Assembly (NCBI GenBank): GCA_020205615.1
Contig: CM035167.1
Location: 135,174,568 to 135,238,567, forward strand
Direction of reading: 5' to 3'
From: Panax quinquefolius
Taxonomy: Eukaryota > Streptophyta > Magnoliopsida > Apiales > Araliaceae
DNA length: 64,000 nt
A program made the position numbers and the translations under genes. Positions 37,634 through 50,046 of the stretch are shown here, piece after piece; position 1 is the stretch's first letter, and every line of letters starts with the position of its first letter. The notes under the pieces were generated by a model that did not search any database, had not been told where the DNA came from, and saw only the letters and a program-made list of their open reading frames with translations.

Positions 37634-38571
37634 TTAAAGTGTTTTATCCTTGACCAGTTTAAGAAAGATGGAGATGATGATTCCAATAGAAGCAATTCAA
37701 ATAGTGCTTCACGAGGAAACTGGTGGCAGGGTATGTTAATGTCTTGTGGAGTTATTTAAAAGAGGAAACCGGAGCTCAGTAGTCCCTTAAAATTGGTGCT
37801 CAACAATTGAACCTTGTCTATATTAATTATTGTATCGAATGTAAAAAAGTACAACTTGTGAAGCTGGACTGCTTAGCTCCCGCCATCCCTATTTCTAAAG
37901 GATAATTTTTAATAGGATAAATTTGTTTTGCAATACTTTGTAATTAATTTCTTCTTTCTACAGGATCCCTATATTATTAAAGTCTTGCCTCTAGACCTGG
38001 TAATATAGTTAGTTAACTATTGGGTCAAATCATATTAACTAGAACCAAATGGGTTGGTTAACCATTTTTATTTATTCAAGTTGGTTAAAGTTTGGACCCA
38101 TAATTTTTAAAACAAATATAGTTCTGAACTAGTTAACCATTTTTCAACCCATATTTCATTCCGATCCAAATCGAAAAGTTCTTTTCTCATCAACAATGTT
38201 ATATATTGTGAAAATTTTCAGTCAAATTATAATTCTAAAATACTATGCATTAGATAAGTAAGAATTATAAAAGATCCACTTTAATTTATTATATCTTATC
38301 ACAAACATTTTTATATTGATCCTAATTTAATTTTATTGAAATTCAAATTTGTCAAATATTTGTTGAAATATATATCATTTTAAAAATAATAATAAATATC
38401 AATCATTAATATGATTTACAACCATAACGCATTTCTATTAGTATTGATAACAAATGATGAATATACAACTGTCACCAAAAGTCGGTCCAAAATTTCCATC
38501 AATAATTATAGTTTTGCCAGATCAACCTCTTGAATTTGAAGATTGCCCAAATAGAAGTACCATAAACCATG
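37634..38571. other. Intergenic or intronic DNA with two exon-like islands
   Basis: A possible exon at 37658-37730 follows TTGACCAG and ends at GTATGT; in frame it reads FKKDGDDDSNRSNSNSASRG and then NWWQG. A second island, 37964-37999, follows CTTCTTTCTACAG and ends at GTAATA (DPYIIKVLPLDL if phase 0). The phases of the two do not join without another exon. I do not recognise the protein. The remainder is AT-rich with repeated GGTTAACCATTTTT phrases. Confidence 0.3.
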
Positions 38572-38576
38572 CTATA

Positions 38577-38890
38577 TGTAACACCCCCTTTCCGAAATAG
38601 AAAGAGAGGTTACTTAAAACATAACAAAACTGATGAATTTAATAACAAGGCTCAAAGCCACAAAAGAATAATCTTAATAACTGATAAATACTACAAGTCA
38701 ACCATAATAAATCTCCAACTGTCTCAAACCACAATATAAAATAATTATTACAACTCCAAATAAACTGACACATCAAGTCTAAACAGAATATTCCTAAATC
38801 ATTGAAATGAATGGAGCTCTCATCACACTTGCCCTTGATCCCTTGATTACTGCCCAAGAAAAAAACATGCATCACGAGCCAACTTTCCCA
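38577..38890 (-). repeat. Truncated 3' LTR of the minus-strand gypsy element
   Basis: This segment is nearly identical to 40825-41115 in the 5' LTR, for example ATAACAAGGCTCAAAGCC and TGGAGCTCTCATCACACT. The similarity stops near 38890, so the front of the LTR is gone. Confidence 0.88.
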
Positions 38891-38934
38891 ACCTTTCAAA
38901 GTCAAATCAACTTCAACACCCTACTCTACGGTTG

Positions 38935-39300
38935 GGAACCCTGAAACACGAACTCCGGAGACTTCACATCTCCAAATATAACCTTCTTCGCCTGACAATT
39001 AATAGTGGCTTATTGTTTATCCAACCAGTCCATCCCAAGAATGACATCAAAATCGTGCATACACATCAAGAAAGATTAACGCTTCTGGATCTTATCCCCA
39101 AAACTTATCGGACACCCTCGATACAAATCGAAATAACAACATAAGTCCCCATCGGGTAGAAATGATATAACGAAATCTAATAATCGAGATGGCACACCCA
39201 AGTCTTAGAAACAAAAATCGACAACAACAATGAATGAGTAGAACCCAGATCAAACAAAATAGATGCCTCACGATTACCAACAAAAAGAGTACCGTAATAG
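38935..39300 (-). pseudogene. Aspartic protease remnant
   Basis: Minus-strand reading across frames gives ASILFDLGSTHSLL (normally FDSGxTHS, so the serine of the active-site DSG is changed) and, about 200 bases later, a DVILGMDWL-like block (MSFLGWTGW). It is the expected neighbour of gag in gypsy elements. Stops are frequent. Confidence 0.75.
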
Positions 39301-39327
39301 TACCGTGCACCTGCCTTTGGTTATATG

Positions 39328-40637
39328 TCAAAAGCAAACACTCGACCACCACACAATGCGACCTCCATTGCCACCACTATCACCACCTCCACCATTTCCG
39401 CGTGGATCGGTACAATCTCTAGCAATATGACCCATCTGTCCACACAAGAAGCATGCACCTGTGAGTCTATGACACTGCCTCCCTGGATGAATAGCCCCAC
39501 AAATAGCACAAGGAGCTATCGGAATGAGATTTGGGTTACCCCCACCAGCTGGTCCCGGATAACGACCCTGATTCTGCCCCTGTTGACGATTTTGCCCTTG
39601 CTGACGATTCTGACCTTTCCATGGTAGCTGCAGCTGACGATTCTGCCCTTGCTGAGGCATCTGCTGATAACCCCTGTTTTGATTCTGACCACGCCACTGC
39701 CCCTATTGGCCACCACGATTCCTATTCAACTGACCACCCTGATTTCTCCCATGCTGAACTGAAGTTTGACCCTGCTGGTCATCTCTGTCCCTCTTTCGAC
39801 TCCCATCCGGTTTAGAAGACCGAAAGTCCTGTCGCTCCATCTCAATATTCTTGGCGCATTGCCATCACGACATCGCTCAGTAAACTTATTGTTAATAAGA
39901 TGCTGACGATATCTATAATGAATCCGCCACTTGAACTTCTCCGCCTGTTCCGCTGCAGTCCCTGCAGAAGTTCCCGCAAAGCCTGCCAACCTAGTAAACC
40001 TCGTCATGAAATCCGTGATGGACTCATCATCTTTCTGTCGAATAGACAGAGACTCTCTGGCATAGGCCTCTTTATCAGCAGCTGGGAAGTACTGCTGAAA
40101 AAAGACCTCACAAAACTCTACCCAGCTAAGTGCATCAACATAACCATCACCCTTTGTTGTTTTCAATGCTTTCCACCACCTCTGCGCATCCCCTTCCAGC
40201 TTGTAAGCAACTAGCAACACTTTTTAATTATCCGAGCACCCCAACACATCGAAAATCTTCTCTAAGTGGGCAATCCAATTCTCTGCATCAATTGGAGTTG
40301 GAGCTGAACTGAATGCCTGTGGTTTCTGCTTTTGAAACCTTTCCAACCACACATATATTGGAACCACCTGCTGATCAAGACCATCTGCATTCCCTTCCTC
40401 TTCGTTTGCCTGTGGATAATTATTTCCCGGGTTCTCCGCTCAGAATTTCGGTGGCGGTAATTTCGCGCATTACTGTACTGACTGTGCCACCAACCGAGGT
40501 AACGCTTTGATTCATTTGCTGATTCACCAAGGTATGGCCCGAGCATTTATCTCGATTATTAGGTTGCTCATTGGGTGACCTCACCTCTTCCCTATTGTTG
40601 CCTCGCCTCAAAGAACTCTTGCGGATCTACGAGCCAT
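39328..40637 (-). pseudogene. gag of the minus-strand gypsy element
   Basis: The likely start is the ATG at 40637 (MARRSAR), with a frameshift after nine codons. The capsid domain is open at 40220-39726: LVAYKLEGDAQRWWKALK, FFQQYFPAADKEAY, RQKDDESITDFMTRFTRLAG and HYRYRQHLINN. A Gln/Arg/Asn-rich linker follows, then at 39660-39328 the knuckles CAICGAIHPGRQC and CFLCGQMGHIARDC, the second a full CCHC motif. Gag packs the element RNA. Three frame changes and a stop near 40229 break the gene. Confidence 0.9.
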
Positions 40638-40802
40638 CTAAGAAAGAGATAACGATTATAAATAAAGCAGATTAGGGATAAATTCAAATATAACTGATAT
40701 AATAGCTGAACAGAAAATCAACGAAACAGAAACCTAACCCAGAAGTCTACCCATAACTCACAGGTCAAACCTAAATAGGTTTTCTACAAGAAAGAACCTA
40801 AG

Positions 40803-40822
40803 CTCGATACCAACTCAGAATA
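40803..40822 (-). other. Primer-binding site, minus-strand gypsy element
   Basis: Read on the minus strand, GTTGGTATCGAGCTTAGG follows the 5' LTR end, close to the initiator tRNA-Met complement. Confidence 0.75.
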
Positions 40823-42277
40823 CCCCTTTCCAAAATAGAAAGAGAGTTACTTAAAACATAACAAAACTGATGAATTTAATAACAAGGCTCAAAGCCACAA
40901 AAGAATAATCTTAATAACTGATAAATACTACAAGTCAACCATAATAAATCTCCAACTGTCTCAAACCACAATATAAAATAATTATTACAACTCCAAATAA
41001 ACTGACACATCAAGTCTAAACAGAATATTCCTAAATCATTGGAATGAATGGAGCTCTCATCACACTTGCCCTTGATCCCCCTGATTACCTGCCGGAAGAA
41101 AACACAGCATGAGCCAATTGCTCAGTACGGATATAGAATAAAAGAATGATAAAATGAAATAACTAACACAATTTAATGAACTGAACTGAAACGAACAAAA
41201 TTAACACAACGAAATAATAGGCTAAATCAAATGGTCAAAATTATTTTATTTTATACCGAGCTCAAAAATATACTTGCCACCACACGACAAAGTCAAAAAT
41301 AATGCCACACCGTAAGTCAAATAATGCCACACGAGTAAGTTACACACATTGACCGCGAATCTAATGTATGTATAAATCGGAAGGCGTGTTTAGCCTGCAC
41401 AAACATCACCAATCCGTAGAATGTAATGAGACAAAAACTACTAGGGTCAACCCATATGCCTCCCATAACAAAACACCAAATGGCCAACTCCCACCGGAGC
41501 AGAAAATGGAGACGCCGTGGACTGATCACACCGCCACGAAAAGTGTCATGCCTCGGTGCCAAGAGGACGTGCTCATGGTACCCCACGTGGTTATAGCTCG
41601 GTATACCCTACGGTATATTCTAACAAGGATACCATGTCACAACACATGCGACACAATATCAACACAAAGGGTTCTAATATGTACATGCTAAATTGAAATG
41701 AATCATCAACTCAAAGTCCCCAAAAATTCTAACATGCACATTACTATAAATATCAAAATAAATTTAGACATGTTGGACTAGTCTAAAGAGTACAAATATG
41801 AGTTTCAACTATGAACGCCAAACTAAACTATCATAATGAATTGACAAGGAATAATTATGAGAGACAATACTAAATTTCGAAACGAATAACAAAACGAACA
41901 AATCAAAAACAAAAGAGTCTCGCTGAAAGAGTATGGAATCCGTACCTGGATTAAGCAATGTAATACCCAAAGTATATTCCAAAAATACTCCTTAAATTTC
42001 CTTCGCCCGAACTAATTACATAAAATAATAATAATTAATGTAAGTACAATTACTGAAATATTATTCCCACTTTCAATGTTTATTCTCCTAATTCTTAATT
42101 TCAAGATTAGTTATTCATGGTGACCAAAATAAACATACTGACTTGATTTTGGCTGATAACATTATAATTTATTTTTATTTTATTTTCTCTTCTTTTCTTT
42201 TTTTTAGAACAAACAGTATTACTATTATATATATATAAACATTATGAATCTTATTTTATAAAAGATGTAAACTTTTC

Positions 42278-42312
<35 letters not shown>

Positions 42313-42417
42313 TAATGTTCTATATATATATAATACCAACTTGCTAAATCTAATTTCATTTATATATATACAATAACCAAACAACAATCAAGAGTGCTTC
42401 ATCTCAATATTAACGAA

Positions 42418-42471
<54 letters not shown>

Positions 42472-42942
42472 GCCAATCAACAATAAGCAGGACATTATCT
42501 AGACTTCAATTGATCAACCCAAGAATTCATGCTACACAAAATTCAGAAGACACATAAAAGAAAAGTACCTGATTTGTTTGTTGTTCTTAATTACTGTTGC
42601 CGCTGCCTCTTCTTCTTTTCTCTCAATTTGTATCAGACGTGATGATGAGTAAATTAGGTTTTAAACATTTGTTCACTTAAAAAACAGATTTTATTAATTA
42701 ATATATTTATAATTAACTCTCCAATTTTTAATAGGATTTTAAAATTACAAAATTTTAAATTAGATCCAATTAGTTTTAAAGCCCAATTTTACCAATTAAT
42801 TTATCCACACTTATTAATAATTATTAGCCCATATAAATTAAATACTAGTTTGACCCAAAATAAATGACATCCAAAAATATGTTTTAAAACAAGGTAATTT
42901 TTATTATTTAATATTATTATTATTATTATTCTAGTTATTACA
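40823..42942 (-). repeat. 5' LTR of the minus-strand gypsy element (2.1 kb)
   Basis: It runs on the minus strand from TGTAATAACTAG (42942) to the primer-binding site. It contains TA runs at about 42275-42310 and 42421-42466 and a GC-richer block at about 41420-41650. Confidence 0.8.
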
Positions 42943-42947
42943 CTATA

Positions 42948-43404
42948 TATAACATTAAATTATTTTTTTTATTTATTTAGATTTTCCAAGTGCCCACAAA
43001 GACAATGATTTCATTGGATATTAATAATTTCAATTTAAAATTTTATTAGTATAGTTTTTAGCATTTTATTATTTATATTAATAATTTTTATATCATATTA
43101 TTACTTAATTAATTTAATTGTGACGATCACAATTTTATTTTTCAAAAGTTCTGTTTAAAAGTCAAAACATCTTAAAATGATTAATATGGTTTTGAACCAT
43201 AACCATATAGTTCCAACCCATATAAAAAATGGTTAATATGGTTTTAGTTCTTAAATTGAACCATAACCATATTTTGAAAACCAAAACCAACTCGTAACCA
43301 TATTTTGTCAGGCATACTTGCCTCCATAATATCCAAACTCTCATCCAAATATCGAGGGTTGGTTGAATCTTCTCTACAACTAATTACTAGCTTATTTTGT
43401 AGGT
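42948..43404. other. AT-rich intergenic DNA
   Basis: No gene is seen. Inverted and direct repeats of AACCATATTAACC and TTGAACCATAACC phrases around 43160-43310 suggest a small decayed DNA element. Confidence 0.4.
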
Positions 43405-43830
43405 TAAGGGGCATGTTCGGTAATGACTTATTTTAAATGACTTATAAGTTAAAATATAAGTTGACTTATAAGTTATTTTAAGTTGTGACTTATAAGTAAA
43501 AGTGTTCGGCATCAATTTCACTTATAAGTCAAAAATTGTTAAAATAAGTTATGAAGGTGATCGGCTCATAATGACTTATAAGTTAAAATAAATGTAAAGA
43601 TTACTAAAAAGGACATTAATAAAAAAAAGGATAAAATAGAAATTACATTTGGTCAAACTAACTTTTTTTAAAATGACTTAAGTCATTTTAAAATAAGTTG
43701 CAAATACATATTTTTTTTGACTTAAAACTCAACTTATAAATAAAAAAATAAGTCACTTCCGAACAGCTGAATAGTAACAAATTACTTATAAAACCAACTT
43801 ATAAGTCATTCTCGATCAGGCTCTTAATCA
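43405..43830. mobile_element. hAT-like MITE, about 425 bp
   Basis: The left end AGGGGCATGTTCGGTAATGA is the inverse of the right end ending TCATTCTCGATCAGGCTCTT, with differences. Repeated ACTTATAAGT palindromes fill the subterminal parts. The GTTCGG end resembles plant hAT-type MITEs. No transposase is present, and an eight-base duplication is not clear. Confidence 0.65.
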
Positions 43831-44029
43831 TCAATATACATTAATTTTTATGATAATCTCCAAATTAGTTGACCCTGTTGATTGTTAACCATTTTGCAGG
43901 TACGGTTAACATATATAATATGGTCTACTATGTATTATGCAACATGTAATAACACAATAGAGGAGCCTACTACTGCCAGGACTTGCAAAGCTTCTTATAT
44001 AAAGTATATAATCTTATTCTTACGGCTAA

Positions 44030-44032
<3 letters not shown>

Positions 44033-44060
<28 letters not shown>

Positions 44061-44087
44061 TATATATATATATATATATGTGTGTGT
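44033..44087. repeat. (CT)n(CA)n(TA)n(TG)n compound microsatellite
   Basis: A CT run, ACACACA, a TA run and TGTGTGTG are followed directly by the LTR at 44088. Confidence 0.93.
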
Positions 44088-46832
44088 TGTAAGACCCCAA
44101 ATTATTAATAAATGTATTATTTTGAAATAGTAAGGATTGATTTGATTAATGTGGATAGTTATGGGTAAAATACGCAAATATTTCGAATAAGCAATTGGTT
44201 ATAAAATATTCATTATTGTTTGGGAATATTCGTTTGGTCGTGGGAATATTAAATCTTGTCGGGGAATATTAAATGCACTGACAATAGCCGATCTTTATGG
44301 GGCCCATAACGGAAAGCAATTGGATGAAGAAAACGACAAATATAAGTTGTTTATAAATAATGGGCGTAGTTATTCAAGATTAATCTTTGTTGGAATACCC
44401 TTGAGGTTAAAACACACTAATATCTGCGTTGTTGAGCAAGAAGATACGCGGTATTGCACCAATTATTGATTCTTACGTAAGAATGCACTACTCAATAATT
44501 ATTACAAAGAATTCTTGTTCATTATTTTATTTTATTGATTCAATAATTATTGCATTGATATTTTGTATTCTTGTTGTTTCAATAAATTGTCATTACACAA
44601 AGATTTTCCATTATCGAGCAATAATTCATATTATCTAAATAATATTATTGGATAACATTATTGGCAATGTCCGGAAAGTTACATCTAAGGAGAGGTTTGG
44701 TCACCTAATTGCTCGCCAGTAAGAAGAGATCCTTATTGAAAGCCCTCTTCTTTCTTGGGAGCGGCACAGTTGCATCTTTGTGATTCTGTAATATTATTTG
44801 TGAATAATTAATTATTGATTTATATGATGAGAAAAATATTGATTTTATGTGGATATAGATGGAGAAAATTTTTAAAGTGACAATTGTTGAAAATTGAAAT
44901 TTTATCTTTTTCTGATAAAATAATTCATTTAAATATATTATTATATTTTAATAATATAATAATGGTGATATTTTTACAATGAATGTGGGATATATGAGTA
45001 TATGAAGAGGAAGAGTATTCTTGTTGCATTAAATGATTAACAAATGTTTTGTGTGTCGGTGGACCCCATTTCTTGACTGAAATTTGATTATAGCCTGTAA
45101 AATTGCCCATTTATGGATTTCGGTCAATTTCTGTTTGGGATTTGGAAAAACTTTCTTCTGAAAATTTGTAGAGAATTGAATTTCCTATAAAAACTCACGA
45201 GATTCGAATTTTCTGATAAAAGGACTATTTATTATAAATTATTAAAGTTCCAAAGCTCCGAAATAATTGATTTTTGGAAGTTTAAAATATTTAAAATAGG
45301 AAAAACGTTTTTTTTGTTTTGTGGGCAGCCCTAGCATGTGCAAAATAAGCTGAAATCAGTTGTCAAAATGTGCGTAGAGAATTTGTAATATATATAATAT
45401 TATTATATTAAATTTTCTACTTTGGTATTCTAAGCATTTTCCCATAAATAGGTGCTTAGGGTTAGAATTAAAAATCACATCGAAATCAAGTTTTCTCTCT
45501 ATATTATCGGTATATTTTTGTGAGTATTTTGAGTATACTTTGAATGTTGCTATACTGATGCAAGTTCAAGTCATAGCTTATATCCTGTTTCATTTAAAAG
45601 TCATCTGTCTTTCGAGGTAAGGGATGTTATTTTATTCAAAATGATATTATTTCTTCAATATCATTATGCCAAATATTGGTTGGAAATTTTTATCAAATTT
45701 AAAACTTTTTCATGTCGGGGTTACTATTCATGAGTTACTATTCACGATTACTATTCATGAGTTACTATTCACGAAGTTCTTATTCATGAGTACTATTCAC
45801 GGCGTGAAGATGTTTTTTGTGAAATTTCTATCTTTTGGTGTCGAGTTACTATTCACGTGTCTGAAGACTATTCACGTGTCTGACACTATTCATCGAAAAA
45901 TGAAATTTCTTCTTTTTGTCCAAAATATCTACTATGGATACTAGCTTTGATTGTATCCATGTTTTGATCATTCTTGAATTTTACTCCTCTCGATTACTTA
46001 TGAAGTATTTTTGAACTTGGATTGTTTAAAATACGAATTCTTAATATTAGTTCTTTTATTTCACTGGATTCGTTTCCTTTAAAATATTTTTCATCATCCT
46101 CAGTCCTAAATAATGATATTACTGAATATCTGTGGGCCCGTAGTGCAAAGATGAACATGTGTTGAGATGAACATGACCAACTGATTAATATCTTTGGCCG
46201 TAGTGCAAAAAGATGAACATGACCAATCGATGAATATCTTTGGCCCGTAGTGTAAAGATGAATATTTGATTCGGATATATATTGATTGATGTTACAGAGG
46301 ATAAAATATCGACGATCAACTTTTAAATTCATATAAAGAAGATAGTAGTTTGCATTCTCTACTTAACTCTTCTAATGAATTATTATTTCACTGTGAAGAT
46401 TGATTTAAAACCGGTTGTCTATTGTATTCTATTAGATTTTTCCTGTTGAAGACTAATGATAATTTGTTGTATATTATCTTAGTCATAATATTCTTTATCG
46501 GGCTAGTTGAGCTCACCCTTTTCCTTTTGTTCCATTTTTCTTCTCGGGGAGGCGAGAATGTAGCGAAGTCTTAGTGGGTATGGAATGAAGGTTCTAGAGA
46601 GAGTTGTTTAGTAGTCCTCACCATTTTGTAAAATAATGTATCAATAATTGTGATTGGGATTTATTTGCGTGTGGATATTGTCTAAAAGACAATAATTGTA
46701 TTTTAACTCACAGTATATATGTTATCGTATTTTGCACGACAAATGTATTAATAAAGTTGTAGTTATTTCTGTACCATGTATTTGGCGACTCATAATGGGT
46801 TGGATGGAAGGGACCTATTTTGGGGGCGTCAC
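44088..46832 (+). mobile_element. 5' LTR of a family A gypsy element (A4)
   Basis: It begins TGTAAGACCCC and ends GGGGGCGTCAC, one base short of the usual terminal A, and is followed directly by a primer-binding site. A TATA-like CATAAATAGG is at 45443, a short 14-bp array at about 45720-45800, and stem-loops with loop GCCYGTAGTG lie at about 46130-46265. It is the only family A copy here with its own internal region. Confidence 0.92.
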
Positions 46833-46854
46833 GGTTGGTATCAGAGCTTAGGGA
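46833..46854 (+). other. Primer-binding site of A4
   Basis: GGTTGGTATCAGAGCTTAGG contains the exact TGGTATCAGAGC complement of initiator tRNA-Met. Confidence 0.92.
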
Positions 46855-47055
46855 TATGATCTCTGGCGGAGATCGGGGAATAGAACTAGGAGGGGAGAGA
46901 CGAGTAAATCCTTCGCTAGTGTGTCCTACCTAAGCTTATTTGTTAGTTAGTTAGTATATAGGGATATTATGTGATATATTGATTTCCTTAATTAACCCTT
47001 GTTTTATGACATAGTATTTGAGAATTTCGATCGAGAATATTAACAAGTGGAGTAA

Positions 47056-48250
47056 ATGAGGCCGTGGAGATGCCTGTCTTTTACCAACGAGGAGAACGTT
47101 CAACAGTGGCAATGTACCTCCTGTGAACAACACCACCGAAAGCGGATGATGAACGAGGGATGTTTAGAAGCTTTTTGCGATTCATGCAAAAATCGACGAG
47201 AGAGACTCGTGTTCAAAATACGAGGAGGAAATGATAGCAATTCACGGTGGTCACAAAATGGCAGCTTCAAAGAGTTGGGACCACCGAATTCGGGAAGCCG
47301 GATCCGATTAAAGGCGAGACGTGGATCAAAACAAATTACCAAGATATTCAATGTCTTGGGATGCACGGAGGAACGAGAAAGTTCCATTCGCTACTTTTAT
47401 GTTCCGTAGTAATGAGGCGATTCTTGGTGGGAATCATGAAGCGTACCCATCCAAATTGCACTCGGCGATATCATGGGAGACGTTTGAAAATGCAGTTCAA
47501 TAACAAGTACTTCCACGAAAGTATTAACATGTGAAGGAAGTGGAGTTTATTAGACCTGGAGCGAGAATAACATGACGGTGTCCCAAAGACGAGGTGAAGT
47601 TCGCGAGTTATCCGTGTTTGCACACCTCATTTGGTGGAGAATGAGGAACGTATGACGCGGATGTTTCGAGAGGTTTGAAACCCGGATACGTCGATATCTC
47701 ATTTCTCATAAATTTTCTCTATTCAAATGTTGTCAATGAGGGCTCAATTGTTAGAAATGAGATAACGAGTACGTTGATCGAGAGGACCATAACCAGGATT
47801 ATCTCAAGATATAATCATCGAATAACGATAACCAAACGGAGAAAGAAGAATACTGACAAAGCGCGGTAACCACTTTGGTGGTAATCGTGGCCATGAAAAT
47901 AGAAGAAGCGAGTCGGGAGGAGATTTTAAAAAGAGGAGATTCAACAACGACCATGTGAAGACGTCGGCGCCCGAGTAACCGGTTCCAAGGAGGAAAAAGA
48001 CCATCGGTCGTATATTCTAAATCTGCGGAAAGAGGGACATATCATTGAAACTTCCCACAACAGTTTAAGGTATGCTATAATTGTGGAAAAGAATGACATA
48101 TTGCTTTCGAGATTATGCAGTTATCGAAACCCAGATCCAAATGGGAATGGTGACTCAAAAGGATGTCCAAGAAAAGTCAAAATCAATCGGTTCTCGAAAG
48201 AGCGTTTGTCGTGACTTCATTAAAATGCGAGAACTCCGAATGAAGTTAGC
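47056..48250 (+). pseudogene. gag of family A element, degenerate
   Basis: The capsid domain can be followed across frames: FKELGPPN, a DPIK-ETWI block, IFNVLGCTEE, KVPFATFMF, SWETF, VKEVEFI, an ENEER-like block and an RGLKP-like block. An Arg/Asn/Lys-rich linker runs from 47780 to 47990. One knuckle-like CYNCGKE-HIA occurs near 48073-48100. The first ATG, at 47056, lies about 220 bases after the primer-binding site. The element stops near 48250, without protease or pol. Confidence 0.8.
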
Positions 48251-48299
48251 ACGGTTAGTTAATTATAAATTCTTGCAGTTATACCTTACTAGAATCTGG

Positions 48300-48960
48300 T
48301 TCTACCCATTCTTTTAAAATTATTTTTGTAAAAATAGATTTTTTAAACATAATTGTAAAATTTTGTAAAAAAATTGCTTTTACAAAAAAATGTAAAATAA
48401 TTTAAATTACTGTTTTGTTTTTAAAAAGCAGATTTTTTAAAAGCAAATTGTAAAAAAACTGCTGCTTTTAAAAACAAAAACAAAATTTAAATTAATGTAA
48501 TTTTTAATTTTTTTTATATAAAAATAGATTTTTAAAAATAAATTGTCTACAAACAAAATTAAAACAATTTTTAGTTTTTAAAACCGAATTTTATTTTACA
48601 AGTTTTAAAAATTACATTTTTAAACACAATTTTTAAAAAATGGTATTTTACAATTTTGTAAAACACAATTTTATTTTACAATTTTTGTAAAACAAATTTT
48701 TTTATAAAAAAATTGTATTTTACAATTTTGTAAAACACAAATTTATTTTATAATTTTTGTAAAAACAAAATTGTTTTTAAATTTTTGTGTAAAAACACAA
48801 ACATATTTTTTTACAAAAAAATTACATTTTTACATTCATTTTTTAAAAAAAAAAAATTAAAAATTAATTATTAATTCCAAATATTTTTTTAATTTTATTA
48901 TTTTAATTATTTTATTTTAAAATTATTTTATTTTATTTAAAATTAATTATTTTTTGCTAA
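48300..48960. repeat. Low-complexity array of TTTTGTAAAA and TTTTACAAAA palindromes
   Basis: Over about 650 bases short near-palindromes such as TTTTGTAAAACACAATTTTA and ATTTTACAATTTTTGTAAAA alternate. There is no coding potential. It separates the gag remnant from the copia element. Confidence 0.75.
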
Positions 48961-48973
48961 ATTTTAAGACTAA

Positions 48974-49163
48974 AAGACAATTTGCACCCCAAACTTGTGT
49001 TTACTGACCTTAAATTAGTCACTTTTGACCTAGGTTAAGTGAAAGAAAAAGTGCGTTTTATTACTTATAATGAAGTTTATGGTGTACTTAGACACCTTTT
49101 TCGATTTAGGGGTGCAAAAAAGTCAACAACGATTGTAAAGTTTTGGGTGCAAATTGTCTTTAA

Positions 49164-49172
<9 letters not shown>
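48974..49172. mobile_element. MITE-like element, about 200 bp
   Basis: The left end AGACTAAAAGACAATTTGCA is the inverse of the right end TGCAAATTGTCTTTAAGTCT, followed inward by CCCCAAACTTG and its inverse CAAGTTTTGGG-like sequence. A (TA)n run follows at once. Confidence 0.75.

Positions 49173-49220
<48 letters not shown>
49168..49220. repeat. (TA)n microsatellite
   Basis: About 26 TA units. Confidence 0.95.
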
Positions 49221-49221
<1 letters not shown>

Positions 49222-49239
49222 GTTATATTATATAAGTTC

Positions 49240-50046
49240 ATTGCAGTATATATATTTATTTTCGTTTGAAGTTTTATTGTTCATAATGTTATGCGTGAAT
49301 GTGGAATATAAATATTAAAATAATATATATTAAATTTATTATTTATTATGTTTAGATACTATTATGATATTCTTATGCCTCATGTATTCGTAATTTAAAA
49401 TTAATGTGATTATTTTATAATCAATTCATGTTCATAATTATATATTTTAATTTAAAATTTTGAACATGGTGTGATATATTATTAGGGATTTTAAGTTGTT
49501 ACATGTAAATTTTAAATAATGTTAATTTTCAAACTTGATTAATATGTTTAAAGAAAATTGAGTTTGATCATAATAATTTACATGTATGCATGACTCTTTT
49601 ATTGTTAAAATTAATAATCAACCCAACGGAGGGTTATTAATTGAAACAATTAAAGATTAAGAAAAGTCACATAATGTTACATTTAATAAATGAATATTTT
49701 AATTTTACCCAACGGAAAATTAGAATTAGAATTTTTTAAATGGAATTTTATTGCATAAGTAACATGTTTATTTCGATTTCTGCCCAATGGTGATGCATGG
49801 ATAAATGTGTTGTGCATTATTTTATGGGGATGTTATTAGTATATTATTAATTGGACCAACGAAAAATTAATAATTATGCACCAACATCTCATTAAAATCT
49901 ATTTTTAGGTGTTGTAAATAGATTTGATATAACTAACTGCTTGCCCTACAGTTGGTTTTTATTATGATTAATTATTAATTATTGTTGTACATTATGGATT
50001 TCTTCTAGTTTTTTATAAGCATGTTTATGAGCTTGATTATGTTTCA
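49240..50046 (+). mobile_element. Leader of a plus-strand Ty1/copia element
   Basis: This AT-rich non-coding stretch lies directly before the copia gag. Five stem-loops share CCAACGG-like loops: about 49602-49651, 49700-49722, 49753-49817, 49844-49873 and about 49942-49965. No 5' LTR or primer-binding site is visible upstream, so the element has lost its front end. Confidence 0.65.

Larger units (their letters stand above)
38577..42942 (-). mobile_element. Ty3/gypsy element lacking RT-integrase, TSD CTATA
   Basis: On the minus strand it starts TGTAATAACTAG at 42942 and ends GGGGTGTTACA at 38577. CTATA flanks it at 38572-38576 and 42943-42947. The order is 5' LTR, primer-binding site, gag, zinc knuckle, protease and then only the last roughly 310 bases of a 3' LTR. 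RT, RNase H, integrase and most of the 3' LTR are deleted. Gag and protease resemble those of plant chromoviruses of a family different from A to G. Confidence 0.9.

Noticed and set aside
47804..48004. Minus-strand open frame opposite the gag linker
   Set aside because: The Leu/Phe/Pro/Ser-rich reading is the antisense of the Arg/Asn/Lys-rich gag linker.
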